This document shows, one piece after another, positions 44,584 to 55,930 of a DNA stretch of 64,000 nucleotides. The stretch is from NCBI GenBank assembly GCA_963971535.1, contig OZ020593.1, positions 34,058,119-34,122,118 on the forward strand. Direction: 5' to 3'. The position numbers and the translations under genes are program-made. This DNA comes from Notolepis coatsorum. Lineage: Eukaryota; Chordata; Actinopteri; Aulopiformes; Paralepididae. Under the pieces are notes generated by a model. The model ran no database searches. It saw nothing but the letters and a program-made list of their open reading frames with translations, and was not told the origin of the DNA. Position 1 is the first letter of the stretch. Each line of letters starts with the position of its first letter.

Positions 44584-45162
44584 GGTACATATTAATCATA
44601 TTTGTGAGAGATATTGTTGGAGCTCTGCATTTCTGCCATGATCCTGAGGATCAGGCGATTAGTTTGAAGTTATGTGGAGCAGCACGACCGTCGGCTCACA
44701 TTTGGAACGTGCGCGGGGGGGAGGACAGCAAGTTAGCCAATTAAAGGATCATTCTGCTTACTTTGAACCTATTTGAACGCTATGTTCCTTTCACTTCGCG
44801 TCATCCCAATTAAGTCGGAACACGACCATATTATTGAACTACTCAGAGTGGATTAATTAGTTTGCTTTCTTCTGTCGTTTTTCTGTTGAATGTATTCTCA
44901 TCGGTCAAGGGTGTTCACCGCTTATAACACGCAGACAAAAGGCAGAATCTAAAGTAAAAAAAAAGAAAGAAAAAAAAACGAAGCTAAACGCCAGGATGCA
45001 TAAAGCCACAGTGTGCACACTCGTCGAGGCAGCAGGGCGGGGGGGGGTGTGGCTGCTGCTGACATTGACACCGTGTCACGTGGCTGTGGAGGCCGATCCT
45101 TGCTTTGCAGACGTTAGCTACTGCAGGAAAACATCACTTGTGGGTGATTTTTTTTATACACT
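44584..45162. other. No recognised feature
   Basis: Includes an A-rich stretch (44,955-44,980) and a G run near 45,038. Nothing identifiable. Confidence 0.4.
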
Positions 45163-45670
45163 TTAGCTGGCCCGTTGTTCACGATTAAGTAAGGGATAAT
45201 GTATAGCTACGAGGTCATTGTTGCAAAATAATTGACCGACACGGAGTTTAAAATACCGAGGTGCAGCGCCGAGGACGACGCGGAATCCGGCGTCGTCCTC
45301 CAGGTCTGCCTTGGTGGTGGCTCGTTCTCTGGAACCTCCCAGGGCTGAGGAGACCTCGACCAGGTCGGCGAGGAAGACCTGCGGTCCTGGGAACCCCCTC
45401 CCCTGGGGCTGTGGTGTTGGGATCCGCGCCCCTTCCCCGACGCTCCCCTGCGGACCAGGCAACTCCCCACCCAGGGATCCAGCACAGGAGTGGCCGCGGC
45501 GCAAGCACCCGATGTCATCGGCGCCGCTGGCCCGGCCACTGCGTCCCATGGTGCCAGATCCCGAGCGGTCGCCTGGTCGGCACGCAGGACAGAAGCGCCC
45601 AGGATCCCGAGCGCGAAGCTCGCTCCGTCTTTCCTCTCTGCCGGGTTCAGGTTAGGCGGCGGGTTCATTC
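45163..45670 (-). pseudogene. GC-rich leader/gag-like region next to a Gypsy-like LTR
   Basis: On the minus strand directly after the LTR: GAATGAACCCGCCGCC opens a frame MNPPPNLNPAERKDGASFAL that runs to 45,207. It is Pro/Ala/Gly/Arg-rich without a motif I recognise, and all three minus frames are open because of GC content. Position suggests the 5' leader and start of gag of an LTR retrotransposon. Confidence 0.45.
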
Positions 45671-46238
45671 TGTTACGATTATGCTTCTTCGGCATGGTGA
45701 ACCCAGGAGGCAGAGTAAATAACGATGATAGATGAGACAGAAGTCGACGTGGTGATGATAACAGTTTACTTTACAAGACAGGAACAATACACGACTGACA
45801 AACATAGGTAACATTTAACAATGAACCCGCAAGGGACTGCTGGCCCACAACACCTAATATACAGACACTGATAGACACAGAGGGTAATTACAAACAGGAC
45901 ACAGGTGTGGTAGACAGAAACAACAGAACACAGAGCACACTGGGAAAACAATAACAATTAAACAACCAGACTAAAACATATTTACAAAACACAGACAGGG
46001 GAACACAAGTCTAACAAAGTGGAGACAACAACGACAACACAGACAATAAACATAATAAACATAACTGGCAGTAAATAATAATAAGCTGGTGTGTGAGCTG
46101 ATGCCAGATCAGCCCACCGGTTGGCAATGTTATGTTATGAGGGTTATTGATGGGGGGTTGTGAATGTCTGGGTCCTGGACCAACCGAACCGGGTGGAGGG
46201 TTGCCGGCTGGTCCCACAGGACCGGGGGAAGTGTTACA
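45671..46238 (-). mobile_element. Probable Gypsy-like LTR
   Basis: On the minus strand it starts TGTAACACTTCC (plus end 46,238) and finishes ATAATCGTAACA (plus start 45,671), TG...CA with TGTAACA/GTAACA similarity. 568 bp, T-rich, GC-poor relative to its leader. The second LTR is not in the window, and no target duplication could be checked. Confidence 0.55.
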
Positions 46239-47493
46239 GGTCGCAGAGAGTTTATTTGAATGGGGCTCTATCGAGCAGTAGGGCCCTGGACTGCGGGGTC
46301 CCGCAAGGAAGTTGCCTAGGACCCCTCTTATTCTAAATTTTTACAAATGACATGCCGTTTTCAATTAGTAGAGCTAATTTGACAATGTATGCCGATGATT
46401 CCACTATTTATTATGCGGCTGCAACATGTACAGAGCTTAGTCAGGTTCTGTCTAGTGAGCTGAGCATTATATATAACTGGATAAAATCAAATAAACTTAT
46501 TCTTAATTCATCAAAAACAAAATGCATAATATTCGGCTCTAATTATAGACTATCACACAATCCCAAATTGAATTTACAGATTGAGGGTCAAACCATTGAA
46601 CAGGTAAAGACTGTGAAGCTTTTAGGACTCTGGCTTGATGGTGCATTGTCTTGGTCCGATCACATCAACAAGGTGGTTGCCAAAATGGGCAGAGCGGTTG
46701 CAGTCACACGGAAGTGCTCACCTTATCTCACATCAGTGCTGTTTCGTCAAGTTGTGTGCTCTATGGTTTTATGTCATTTAGACTACTGCTTTGTAGTATG
46801 GTCATCTGCATCCAATGGTCTACTCAGAAAACTACAAGTAGCTCAAAACAAGGCAGCTAGACTGGTCCTAGGCTGCTCACCTAGGGCTAGTGTAGTTGAC
46901 ATGCATGCACGTCTCTCATGGCTCAGTGTTAAGGTAAGATTATCTGCTAACTTAATTACATATTTTCATAGAGTTACTCAAACTCAAACTCCAAAGTTCC
47001 TTTATAATTGCATTGTGTACAGCGCAAGTACTCACACACATTCAACCAGAGGGGCAAGAGGTGGATTGATTAATTTACCTCTACCTAAGTCTAATTTTAT
47101 GAAAAGGGCAGTATTTTATAGGGCGATAGTATCCTGGAATTGTCTTCCCAGCGATGTTAGGAACATCAAAGAAAAGGTTAGTTTTAAAAGAAATCTTAAA
47201 CACTATTTACACTTGCACACACAATAACATTTTGTATTCAGCACAGCTGGAATACATGCACACCCTGATAAATGGGTTTTATTTTGGTATAACTGGATTT
47301 TATCTCTTGTTTTTTCATCTCCTGTTTTACATTTCTTTTTTTCTATGATACATGTTTTACTCTATTCTGATTAATTGTCTTTGTGATATATGCTAGGTGT
47401 ATGTTATCTTGTTGTGTATATGTATGTTGTTGGACCCCAGAAAGACTAGCTGCCGCTAAGGCGTCAGCTAATGGGGATCCGTTTAAATAAACA
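46239..47493 (+). mobile_element. LINE-F (L2/CR1-superfamily), 5'-truncated
   Basis: Reads QRVYLNGALSS, LDCGVPQGSCLGPLLF, one stop, then IFTNDMPFSISRANLTMYAD (YADD box 46,388-46,399) and a single open frame of 291 codons to 47,227 including VKLLGLWLDGALSWSDHINK, HLDYCFVVWSS, QVAQNKAARLVLGC and RAVFYRAIVSWNCLPSDVRN. The 3' UTR ends GGACCCCAG, GCTAATGGGGATCC, then AAATAAAC. Its start coincides with the LTR boundary at 46,238. Confidence 0.85.
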
Positions 47494-47496
47494 AAT

Positions 47497-47497
<1 letters not shown>

Positions 47498-47593
<96 letters not shown>
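47498..47593. repeat. (CA)n microsatellite
   Basis: 48 CA units immediately after the AAATAAACAAATAAA tail of LINE-F, probably expanded from the tail. Confidence 0.97.
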
Positions 47594-47595
<2 letters not shown>

Positions 47596-48596
47596 ATCTG
47601 TAATAGCGTTGCACAGCTAGGCAAAAGGGCCCCACTTGGTATTGGGCTTTGTTTACTATTTAAGGGGGGTTTTGGTTTGACACGTGGGTTGGAGTTTAGT
47701 AACTTATTATACTGTGTATTTATCCTGAACCTGGACCAGCAGTAGCAACCCCTCCCATATACCCAATGAAACCCAACCCACACATCAGGAAAAAAAACAA
47801 TAAATGTAAACAAATACAGTACCTTTTGAAAAAACGCTTGCCTATTGCTCACTGTTTGACACGACATTACAGATTCTACCTTTAAAGTCATGCTATTTGT
47901 GAAGCGAACACATATTTCAAAATCGTAAAAGGTACAGTAACGATTACACTGTCATGCCCTACTAAGAATAAGCAATGCATGATAAAATATATCGAAGCAA
48001 TTAATTCACCAGCAGTCAGGGGGACGATAAAGTCTTGTGTGAACTTTACAGTACGAGAGGACGGCCGGCTCGAGCCCGTCTCAGCCATGGGAACCACATC
48101 TTCCTGGGAGAATGACAGGGCAATTCATCGCCCATGAAGGAGAGTGATTAATTAGAGCATCTAATCTGTTGTGAAGGTAAGCGGTTTCATTGCCGGAGTG
48201 TCTGTAACAGGATAAGGCCACCTGCCCACAGTCTACTTACTCAGGACGGGTCTCTTAATAATAAACACCCCATCGCTGCCAGCAGTGAGCCTGGCTTGAT
48301 TAATATAAAAGGAAGGTGGGGGGGGGGTGACCTCTGGGACTGCGTCCTTGCTACAGTGTGTTTGACAGATGAGATTGATACGCCCAGCTGCCACCAGAGA
48401 TACCACAGATTTTTTTTTTGCATGCATCTGACATTTGCACATATACTGTACGGTCAGGTACGGCTTTGCCATTTTGGGTCCCCCGTTTATTGCGATTTTT
48501 TATATTGAAAATGTCCCTCTTATTTATATAGTTTCGTGTGAAATAGCACTGTTGAAATTATTTATTAATATGTAGATATTTATTATTTATCCATGT
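47594..48596. other. No recognised feature
   Basis: One kilobase of unremarkable sequence. No repeat end, exon or RNA gene seen. Confidence 0.4.
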
Positions 48597-48826
48597 CAAT
48601 GGAATGGACTACATTTATATGGCGCTTTTAAACTTCTGGCCTCACATTCACTCACGCATTCACACACCGATGGCGAAGGCAAGGTGCCAACCTGCTCAAT
48701 GGTTGAGCATTTAGGGGTTAAGTGTCTTGCTCAAGGACACTTGTGGACACGCTGCCGGGAGGAGCCAGAATGGAACCGGTGACCTTCTGATTACCAGACG
48801 ACCGCTCTAGCCACTGTTGGCCCTTG
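48597..48826 (-). mobile_element. tRNA-derived SINE, V-SINE-like
   Basis: On the minus strand: GTGGCTAGAGCGGTCGTCTG (A-box-like), GGTCACCGGTTCCATTC (B-box-like), a central block TGTCCTTGAGCAAGACACTT, and a 3' part AAAGCGCCATATAAATGTAG TCCATT, which resembles an L2-type LINE tail. The head-core-tail order suits V-SINE-type fish SINEs. Family name is provisional. Confidence 0.65.
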
Positions 48827-49654
48827 TATTTTCTGTGCTGACGACATGCAACAATTCCCAACAGTATTACCGTATATGAACCTTGGAAAAAGATTGGTCA
48901 CACAGCTGCAGATGTGTGATGTGTTCAGAGTGCTACATGAATGCCCACCGTCCAGACATGTGCATTTCAATCAAGATATGTCTTCCAGTTCTACATCTGG
49001 CGGCAATGTTGATTGCTCGAATGCTCAACCGAGGAGCCAACTTGTCACATGGTGACGAGAACAGCACTGTATTTAAGCACTGAAATAAGAAATACATTTC
49101 CACAACATTGTTTGGATCCACTAGTGTGTCATGTTTTGCCACAACCTCTTTCTACATCAGTCGTAGACATGCCCACTTAATGCATGCCTTTCATCTAAAA
49201 CGCACAACCCATGGTGGATGACTGATGAGTGCGAGTTATCTAACAATTTCCATGCGTCAAAAGGACCGTTTATGCCTGTCTCCCATGAGAGTGATCCAGG
49301 CTGTCCAGAGGCTGGTTGAACAAGAATGAGGTAGCGGCTCATCACCCACAACCCCCCCCCCCCCCCCCCCTCCTCCCCTTGATGTTTAACGTGTCATTTC
49401 GTGAAATGAGTCGTCGTCCAATCATGCGGAAATTCTAATTCCCTGACATTAACTTCAGCCATTTTGACAGCAACATCATGGTCACAGTGGTGATGACCAC
49501 TGTACCATGCCGCTCTCACACAGACCCGGCTTTGCTGTCAAACGGCACTCTGCCTCATTGAGTTGGATTTTGCACCGATTCACATTGGCCAGATACCCCC
49601 TCTCTTCTCGTCAAGTACATCTTCAATTCACAGTGGTAAGGGTTAATAATAATA
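48827..49654. other. No recognised feature
   Basis: Contains a C run of about 21 at 49,350-49,370. Nothing coding was recognised. Confidence 0.4.
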
Positions 49655-49850
49655 ACAATAATAATACACTTTATATTTATGCCACCTTTCATAAAAGAAT
49701 TGTAGCCCAAAGTGCTTCACAGCAGTGATGTAGACACAAAATAGACATAGGCATAAAATGAGCATACGATTTGGCATAATTATAGACTGGCATAAGAATT
49801 TAGCAGAGAATTTATATTAAAACCTATACAAAATAAATTTGAATAGATTT
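49655..49850 (-). mobile_element. L2-type LINE 3' end (UTR only)
   Basis: Second copy of the family at 23,945-24,170: an (AATAATA) tail, then ACACTTTATATTTATGCCAC, CAAAGTGCTTCACAGCAGTG and GATGTAGACACAAAATAGAC. Confidence 0.75.
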
Positions 49851-50351
49851 TTTTTTATAGATTTCTTATTGATTAGGCTATGCTAGATGTCTGACTATTA
49901 GCAGGTTTCTGACTAAATAAAAGCAATGCATAAAATAAAAGCAATGCATAAAGTGACACTTTATAAAAATAGTGCAATAGTGCAGTGCAATAAAATTTTT
50001 ATCATCTACAGTACAATAATTACAGTCTGGATGCAATTAGTCCAAGCAGCAGAGTGTATTAAAAGGCTAAGGTGACGCAGGGTTGTTCTGCCTCCACAAC
50101 ATGGTGTGATGTCTAAATTAGCTTCTCCTATTTTGAAATAAGACCTCTCTCCTTCCAAAAAAGAAAGAAAGAAAGAAAGAAAAAAAAAAGCGTTGGCTTT
50201 TTAAAACCTGTAAGCCGTTCCTCTTTAACACTCTGGTGGATTATGGACTCATAGTCATTACAATATAATATCAAGACCGTGGGTATTCTCTAAAGTCCTC
50301 TCTGAATGGATCTGGATGTTTGCCTTTGCGTCCGTTGGAACTATTGAGTTC

Positions 50352-52125
50352 ATTTTTTTTATATTCTATTTATTTTTGGGCTCTGTATTTTTTACCCATC
50401 CCAATTTAGTCATTATGACTATTCCCTTCCTGGGCGTTGGGCGCATTGCCCCACTGTCGACTTGGGGAGGGTGTAGAACTACCACATGCCTCCTCCGATA
50501 CATGTGGAGTCGCCAGCCGCTTCTTTTCACCTGACAGCAGTCAGTTTCATGGATAACTAGCTACTTATACAGTAGAAACCAGAGAGTATTTTTTAACAGT
50601 AGCCTATCTGAAGTGAAAAAAGTTAAGTATGGAATTCCGCAGGGAAGCTGCCTTGGACCTCTGTTATTCACCATTTATACAAACGATTTGCCGTTAATTT
50701 TAGAGCAAGCGAAGGTGGCTATATATGCGGACGATACAACCCTGTACATGGCGTCCTCCTCAGTGGAAGATCTGGGTGTGGCACTAAATAAAGAGCTACA
50801 AAAAGTAGAAGAATGGATTAGAGCGAATATAATGGTTTTAAACATAGCAAAAACAAAGTGTATTTTAATGTTTCTCACCTTATGCTAATTGCGAATCCAA
50901 AATTAAAAATAATGATGGGGGAACTGAAATGTAACAGGTAGAAGAAGCAAAGCTACTAGGTAAAACATTAGACAGTCATCTGAGCTGGTCAACGCATATA
51001 AATAACATAACAAAAAAAATGGGGAGAGGGCTGGCGTTAATTAGAAGATGTGCAGAATTCCTAACACCAGAGTCAGTGATCCATGTTATCCAGGCTCTGA
51101 TCCTTTTACATCTGGATTACTGTCCGTGATCTGGGGAAGTGCTGAAAGAGAAAAACTGGGAAAACTACAAATGACACAGAACAAAGCAGCGCGCCTGGCT
51201 CTGAATTGTAGGAAAAGGTCAAACATAATAAGTATGCATGAAAAACTGTCATGGTTTTTTAGAAATATATATAAGAACAAAAAACCTGCTTGTCTATATG
51301 ACGAGATACAATTCATAATCAACAGACACAGTTACTCCACCAGGCATGTGTCAATGGAAAGATGTACTGTAAAGATGCCAAGAACAAATGCAATGAAAAG
51401 GACTGTGATGTATAGAGCCATGACTGCATGGAATTCCTTACCACCTGCATTAACTAGGGTTGAAGAAAAACAGACATTTAAAAAACACCTTAAAAATCAT
51501 ATAAGAAAGAATGGTACTGTCAGTTAAGTAAACATAGTGGGTCATTGAGAAGATGGGTATGTGTGATTGGTGAACTTAGATTTTTAATAGATTTGTATGT
51601 TGTATTGAGATGTTGTACTTTAAGTGCACATATATGCCTTGAAACAAGATTGAGTAGATGGGTATGTGTGATTGGTGAACTTAGATATTTTATTATATAA
51701 TATTTGTATATGTTATTGCGGTGTATTGTATTGTATTGATTGTATTGTATTGATTTTATTGTATTGTATTGATTTGTGTGGACCCCAGTAATAGTAGCCT
51801 ATGCCTGTGGCAATGGCTAATGGGGATCCGAATAAACTAAACTAAACAGCGAGGAGTTTCACTGGGGGATGCACCGCATGTGGAGGTTCACGTTATTTCC
51901 CCCAGATCCCCTCCCTGCTGAACAGGCGCCCCGGCCGACCAGTAGGAGTCGCAGTTTACAACGACCAGGACCCCACTGGCTTCCCACCCGCTAACACTGC
52001 CAATTGTGTTAGTAGGGACGACTGACTAAGCCAGAGGTACCGCTGACAGCTGGATTAGATCCCAGAGTCTCTGGGGTGGTACAGTAGGCGAGTGCTTAGT
52101 CCACTGCGCTACCCAGCCGCACCCA
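50352..52125 (-). mobile_element. tRNA-derived SINE (family T), copy 3, split by LINE-G
   Basis: Flanked by AACTATTGAGTTC (50,339-50,351) and AACTATCGAGTTC (52,126-52,138), a 13-bp duplication with one mismatch. Minus orientation. The two parts (50,352-50,538 and 51,846-52,125) rejoin across the LINE, and the head at the right end contains the reverse of TGGGTAGCGCAGTGG. Same family as 35,889-36,345. Confidence 0.88.
50539..51845 (+). mobile_element. LINE-G (sister of LINE-F), inserted in a SINE
   Basis: Flanked by ACAGC (50,534-50,538 and 51,846-51,850). Reads NQRVFFNSSLSEVKKVKYGI, PQGSCLGPLLFTIYTNDLPL, IYADDTTLYMASSSVEDLGV (YADD 50,724-50,735), then after a frameshift near 50,880, KLGKLQMTQNKAARLALNCR and RTVMYRAMTAWNSLPPALTR. 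The 3' UTR carries GGACCCCAG, GCTAATGGGGATCC then AATAAACTAAACTAA. Truncated at nearly the same point as LINE-F. Confidence 0.88.
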
Positions 52126-52138
52126 AACTATCGAGTTC

Positions 52139-53057
52139 TTGCTTGTGTATTCTTCTCTCAGGAGCTCCGAGCCCTGAGAGACTGTAGAGCACAACAGAAA
52201 TGGCCATAATGTGCAACAAGTTGCTCTAACGTCATAAACAGTCAAATTGTCAAGAGTACAAATTAAAAAAATTATTAAATAAAAAGTATTGCAAATATTA
52301 ATAATTCCATTTCAAAGCTGTCATTGGTTGGTCTGTCCACCGTTCACATTCCCCTCCTCTTCCTAAAGATTTAAATATTAAATTGAACTGTATAGCAAAT
52401 GTTTTCAAATGTTTTTCTTTATTCTTACTTCTGCCAGGTAAAAAAATAACAAACTTCTCAGAGGTTTCTGATTCATACAGTAGGCTATTTGTGTTCTGCC
52501 TGAGTTGCTTGTACTGACAAATAAATATTTATATTTTATTCATGCGAATTATAACCCTAGTTATATTAATACTGGCAAAGCATCTTGCTTATTGGACTGC
52601 TTCTGGCGCCTATAGGCGATCCCTAAAATAATATCACTCTCATAGGGCATCACTGACCAGGACCCCTCTGTTTGCATATAAGCAGGAGTGGTAGTCGTTA
52701 ATTGCCCTCCCAAGGCTTCTTGTCACCGTGGGGAAACCCTGACAAGGGCTATTGAAACTCCGGAGCCGGCTGGCGGGGCTGTTGGGCTACGTCACTGCGA
52801 TCCTGGTGATGAGGGACCGAAGATCCGGGTCGTTTACGGTGCCGGCGGGTGGCTCTGAAAAGGGCCATTCAGTTGGAGTCCATCTCGGCGTTGATCGATG
52901 AGTCAAGTAGCGTCTTCTTATACAGAGTCTAGATGGTAGTGAGCAAGATCTAGTCAGTGGCTACCACATCTGCTAATACGCAAAGCACAGGGGTTTGGTC
53001 CTGTCAGCGTTAGGTGCACTGAGGGATATTCATTCAGGGAGGCACCATTCCAATAGG
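52139..53057. other. Non-repetitive DNA, no feature recognised
   Basis: Moderately GC-rich from about 52,600, with no repeat end. This is the unbroken host sequence next to the large LINE nest and carries the left copy of its target duplication. Confidence 0.4.
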
Positions 53058-53434
53058 AATAGAAGCAAGATGCAAGATAAGATAAGATAAGATATTCCTC
53101 TATTGATCCCCTTGGGGAAATTCAGGCATCATAGCAGCATGGGGAGGGGAGGTACAGGTAGTAAAAACAAGCAGTGTAAACAATATACAATATAACAATA
53201 TAATTAACTAACTAACTAACTAACTGAAGTATACAGTATTCACATAAGGTGCAGTATGCATAAGGTAGTATTATTGTCCTTTTAGGTTCCTAGTAGTTGT
53301 AGTTGGAGGTCTGGCAGCAGTCCCTGCCCACTGTTCTGGATTCTCCAGGATAGCAGCCATCTTCCTTCTCATCCCCATCTCTGCCACCACCTCTAGTCTG
53401 ACCCGCTCGACTCCCACCACGGAGCTAGCCTTCC

Positions 53435-55780
53435 TCCTTCGTAGCTTTCATGGTAAACAAGGAGTGGTGCGATCCATGCAACGCAAAGGAATTGTCAAAC
53501 CCAAACGAGTTTATTACCATCAAATGCCGACCTTTCTTTCTTCCGAGGGAGTTAACGTCCATCATCCTGATCGGAGCGTATATTCCACCACATGCAAACA
53601 CTGGGGTCGCACTCTCGAAGCTACACAACGAGGTAAACAAACTTCAGACAGCTAATGTTGACGCTGCTATTTTGGTTTTGGGCGATTTCAACAGCGCAAG
53701 TCTTAAAAAGGTGTTGCCGAATTTCTATCAGCATGTGACTTGTCCCACCAGAGGCGAGAACATATTAGACCATTGCTACTCGCAATTTAAGAACGGGTAC
53801 AAGTCACAGGCTCTTAGACCTTTTGGAAAATCGGACCACGCCGCCATCTTTCTTATGCCAAAGTATAAACAAAGTCTCAAGTGTGCCCCTGTAATAACGC
53901 GAGATGTGCAGCGTTGGTCTGGGGAATCAGAGGAGATGCTCCAAGCTGCGCTTGAATATACAGACAATATTAATGACTACACTGAAACGGTGCTCGACTT
54001 TGTCTGTACTCTGGTAGAAGAAACAATCCCCTCTACCACAATTAGAGTTTACCCAAACCAAAAGCCTTGGGTAGACAAATCCGTCCATGAGGCTCTGAAA
54101 GCGCGCAACTCAGCCTACAACACTGGGCTTGTGACAGGCAACATGAATGAACACAAGGCGGCGAGATACAACGTAAGGAGGACAGTAATAGAGGCAAAAC
54201 GGTGTTACAGGGATAAAATTGAACTTCAGTTTGAACAGGCTGACTCCAGAGGTATGTGGCAGGGCCTCAGAACGATGACAGATTACAAAGGCACCTCCCT
54301 CAAGCTGAACAGTGACATCTCCTTAGCAAATGACCTCAATACCTTCTATGCGAGGTTTGAGGCTGTGAATAACAACACCAGCCTACAAACCATTGCAATG
54401 GAGGGGGGGGGGGGGGGCACTGCAGATGGAGACTCAGTGTTCAGGTTAACAGAACATGAGGTGAGGATAACCTTTAAGAAAGTGAATATCAGGAAGGCAG
54501 CAGGACCGGACGGCATCCCCGGCCCCGTCCTAAAAGTCTGTGCCGACCAACTGGCCTCGGTATTCACTGACATATTTAACCTGTCCTTAGAACAGGCTGT
54601 CATCTGAAGAAGTCCACCATTATCCCTGTACCCAAAAAATCGACGCCCGCTTGCCTCAACGACTACCGCCCTGTAGCTCTCACCTCCATAGCCATGAAGC
54701 TAGTGAAGGGCTACATATGTTCCTCCCTCCCCATCAACCTGGACCCCCTGCAATTTGCATATCGCCCCAACAGGTCCACGGAGGACGCCATAGCCCATGT
54801 GCTGCACACAGCAGCATCACACCTGGACAAGAGGCAGGGGAACTATGTGAGAATGCTGTTCATCGACTACAGCTCAGCATTCAATACCATAGTCCCCTCC
54901 AAACTCATAGCCAAGCTCAGGGACCTGGGCTTGAACTACGACCTCTGCCAATGGGTCTTGGACTTCCTGACGGGTAGACCCCAGGTGGTGAGAACAGGCA
55001 ACTGCACCTCCTCATCCATCACGCTCAACATAGGGGCCCCCCAGGGCTGTGTTCTGAGTCCCATCCTCTACTCGCTGTACACACACGACTGTGTGGCACA
55101 GTGGAACAACAACACAATCATCAAATTAGCTGACGACACAGTAGTGGTGGGCCTGATCTCTGCCAACAATGAGAGGGCCTACCTGGAAGAGGTAAAGAAT
55201 CTGTCTCCCTGAACGTCAGCAAAACAAAAGAGATGATTGTGGACTTTAGGAGGTCGGGGTTCAGGGACTACAGCCGCCTCAGCATCGACGGGGTACAGGT
55301 TGAGAGAGTGAACAGTTTTAAGTACCTCGGAGTCCACATATCCGAGGACTTGACATGGACCACACACATTGACAGTGTTATCAACAAGGCACGGTAACGC
55401 CTCTACTTCCTTAGGCGCCTAAGGAAGTTCCAAGTGAGTCAGAAGATCCTTAAGAACTTCTACTCATGCACAATAGAGAGCATCCTGACTGGCAATATCA
55501 CCTCCTGGTTTGGGAATAGCACCGCACAAGACCGTAGCAGACTACAGAGAGAGGCCCGTTCAGCCGAACGCACAATTGGAGGTGGGCTTCCCACTCTCCA
55601 AGACATTTACAACAAGCGGTGCATGGGTAAGGCTAAGAGAATAATCAAAGACTCCAGGCACCCAAACAACTGCCTCTTTGAACTGCTGCGGTCAGGCAAG
55701 CGATACCGGAGTCTCATGGCAAGCACAGAGAGACTCAGAAGAAGCTTCTATCCTCAGGCCATCAGGATGCTAAATGACAA
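53435..55780 (+). pseudogene. Rex1-A endonuclease (partial) and reverse transcriptase ORF, broken
   Basis: 53,450-54,607 is open (385 codons): MVNKEWCDPC, CRPFFLPRELTSIILIGAYI, VLGDFNSASLKKVLPNFYQH and GKSDHAAIF, the C-terminal half of an APE-type endonuclease with its GDFN and SDH motifs, then linker and RT entry ([20 protein letters not shown]). Compared with Rex1-B, an 11-bp deletion at about 54,605 shifts the frame, 12 bp are lost near 54,697, and about 26 bp near 55,190. The catalytic box is LADD (55,126-55,137) instead of FADD. Ends YPQAIRMLND at 55,776. Confidence 0.88.
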
Positions 55781-55930
55781 TCAAATCAAATCAAATCAAA
55801 TCAAATTTATTTATAGGGCCCGACAACGCACGTTAATGTCCCCATGGGCCGTACAGATCTTCTTTAAACAAGTCAAGAAGAAAACATAACAATAAGTCAA
55901 GAACAGAACAAGAACACCGCGAGAGGTGCA

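Noticed and set aside
45248..45735. Several overlapping frames of 81-162 codons on both strands
   Set aside because: GC-rich leader next to an LTR; all frames are open by composition. Only the position after the LTR supports a gag-like reading, and weakly.
52670..52700. TTTGCATATAAGC as an octamer/TATA promoter
   Set aside because: Single chance match, no snRNA or histone sequence downstream.
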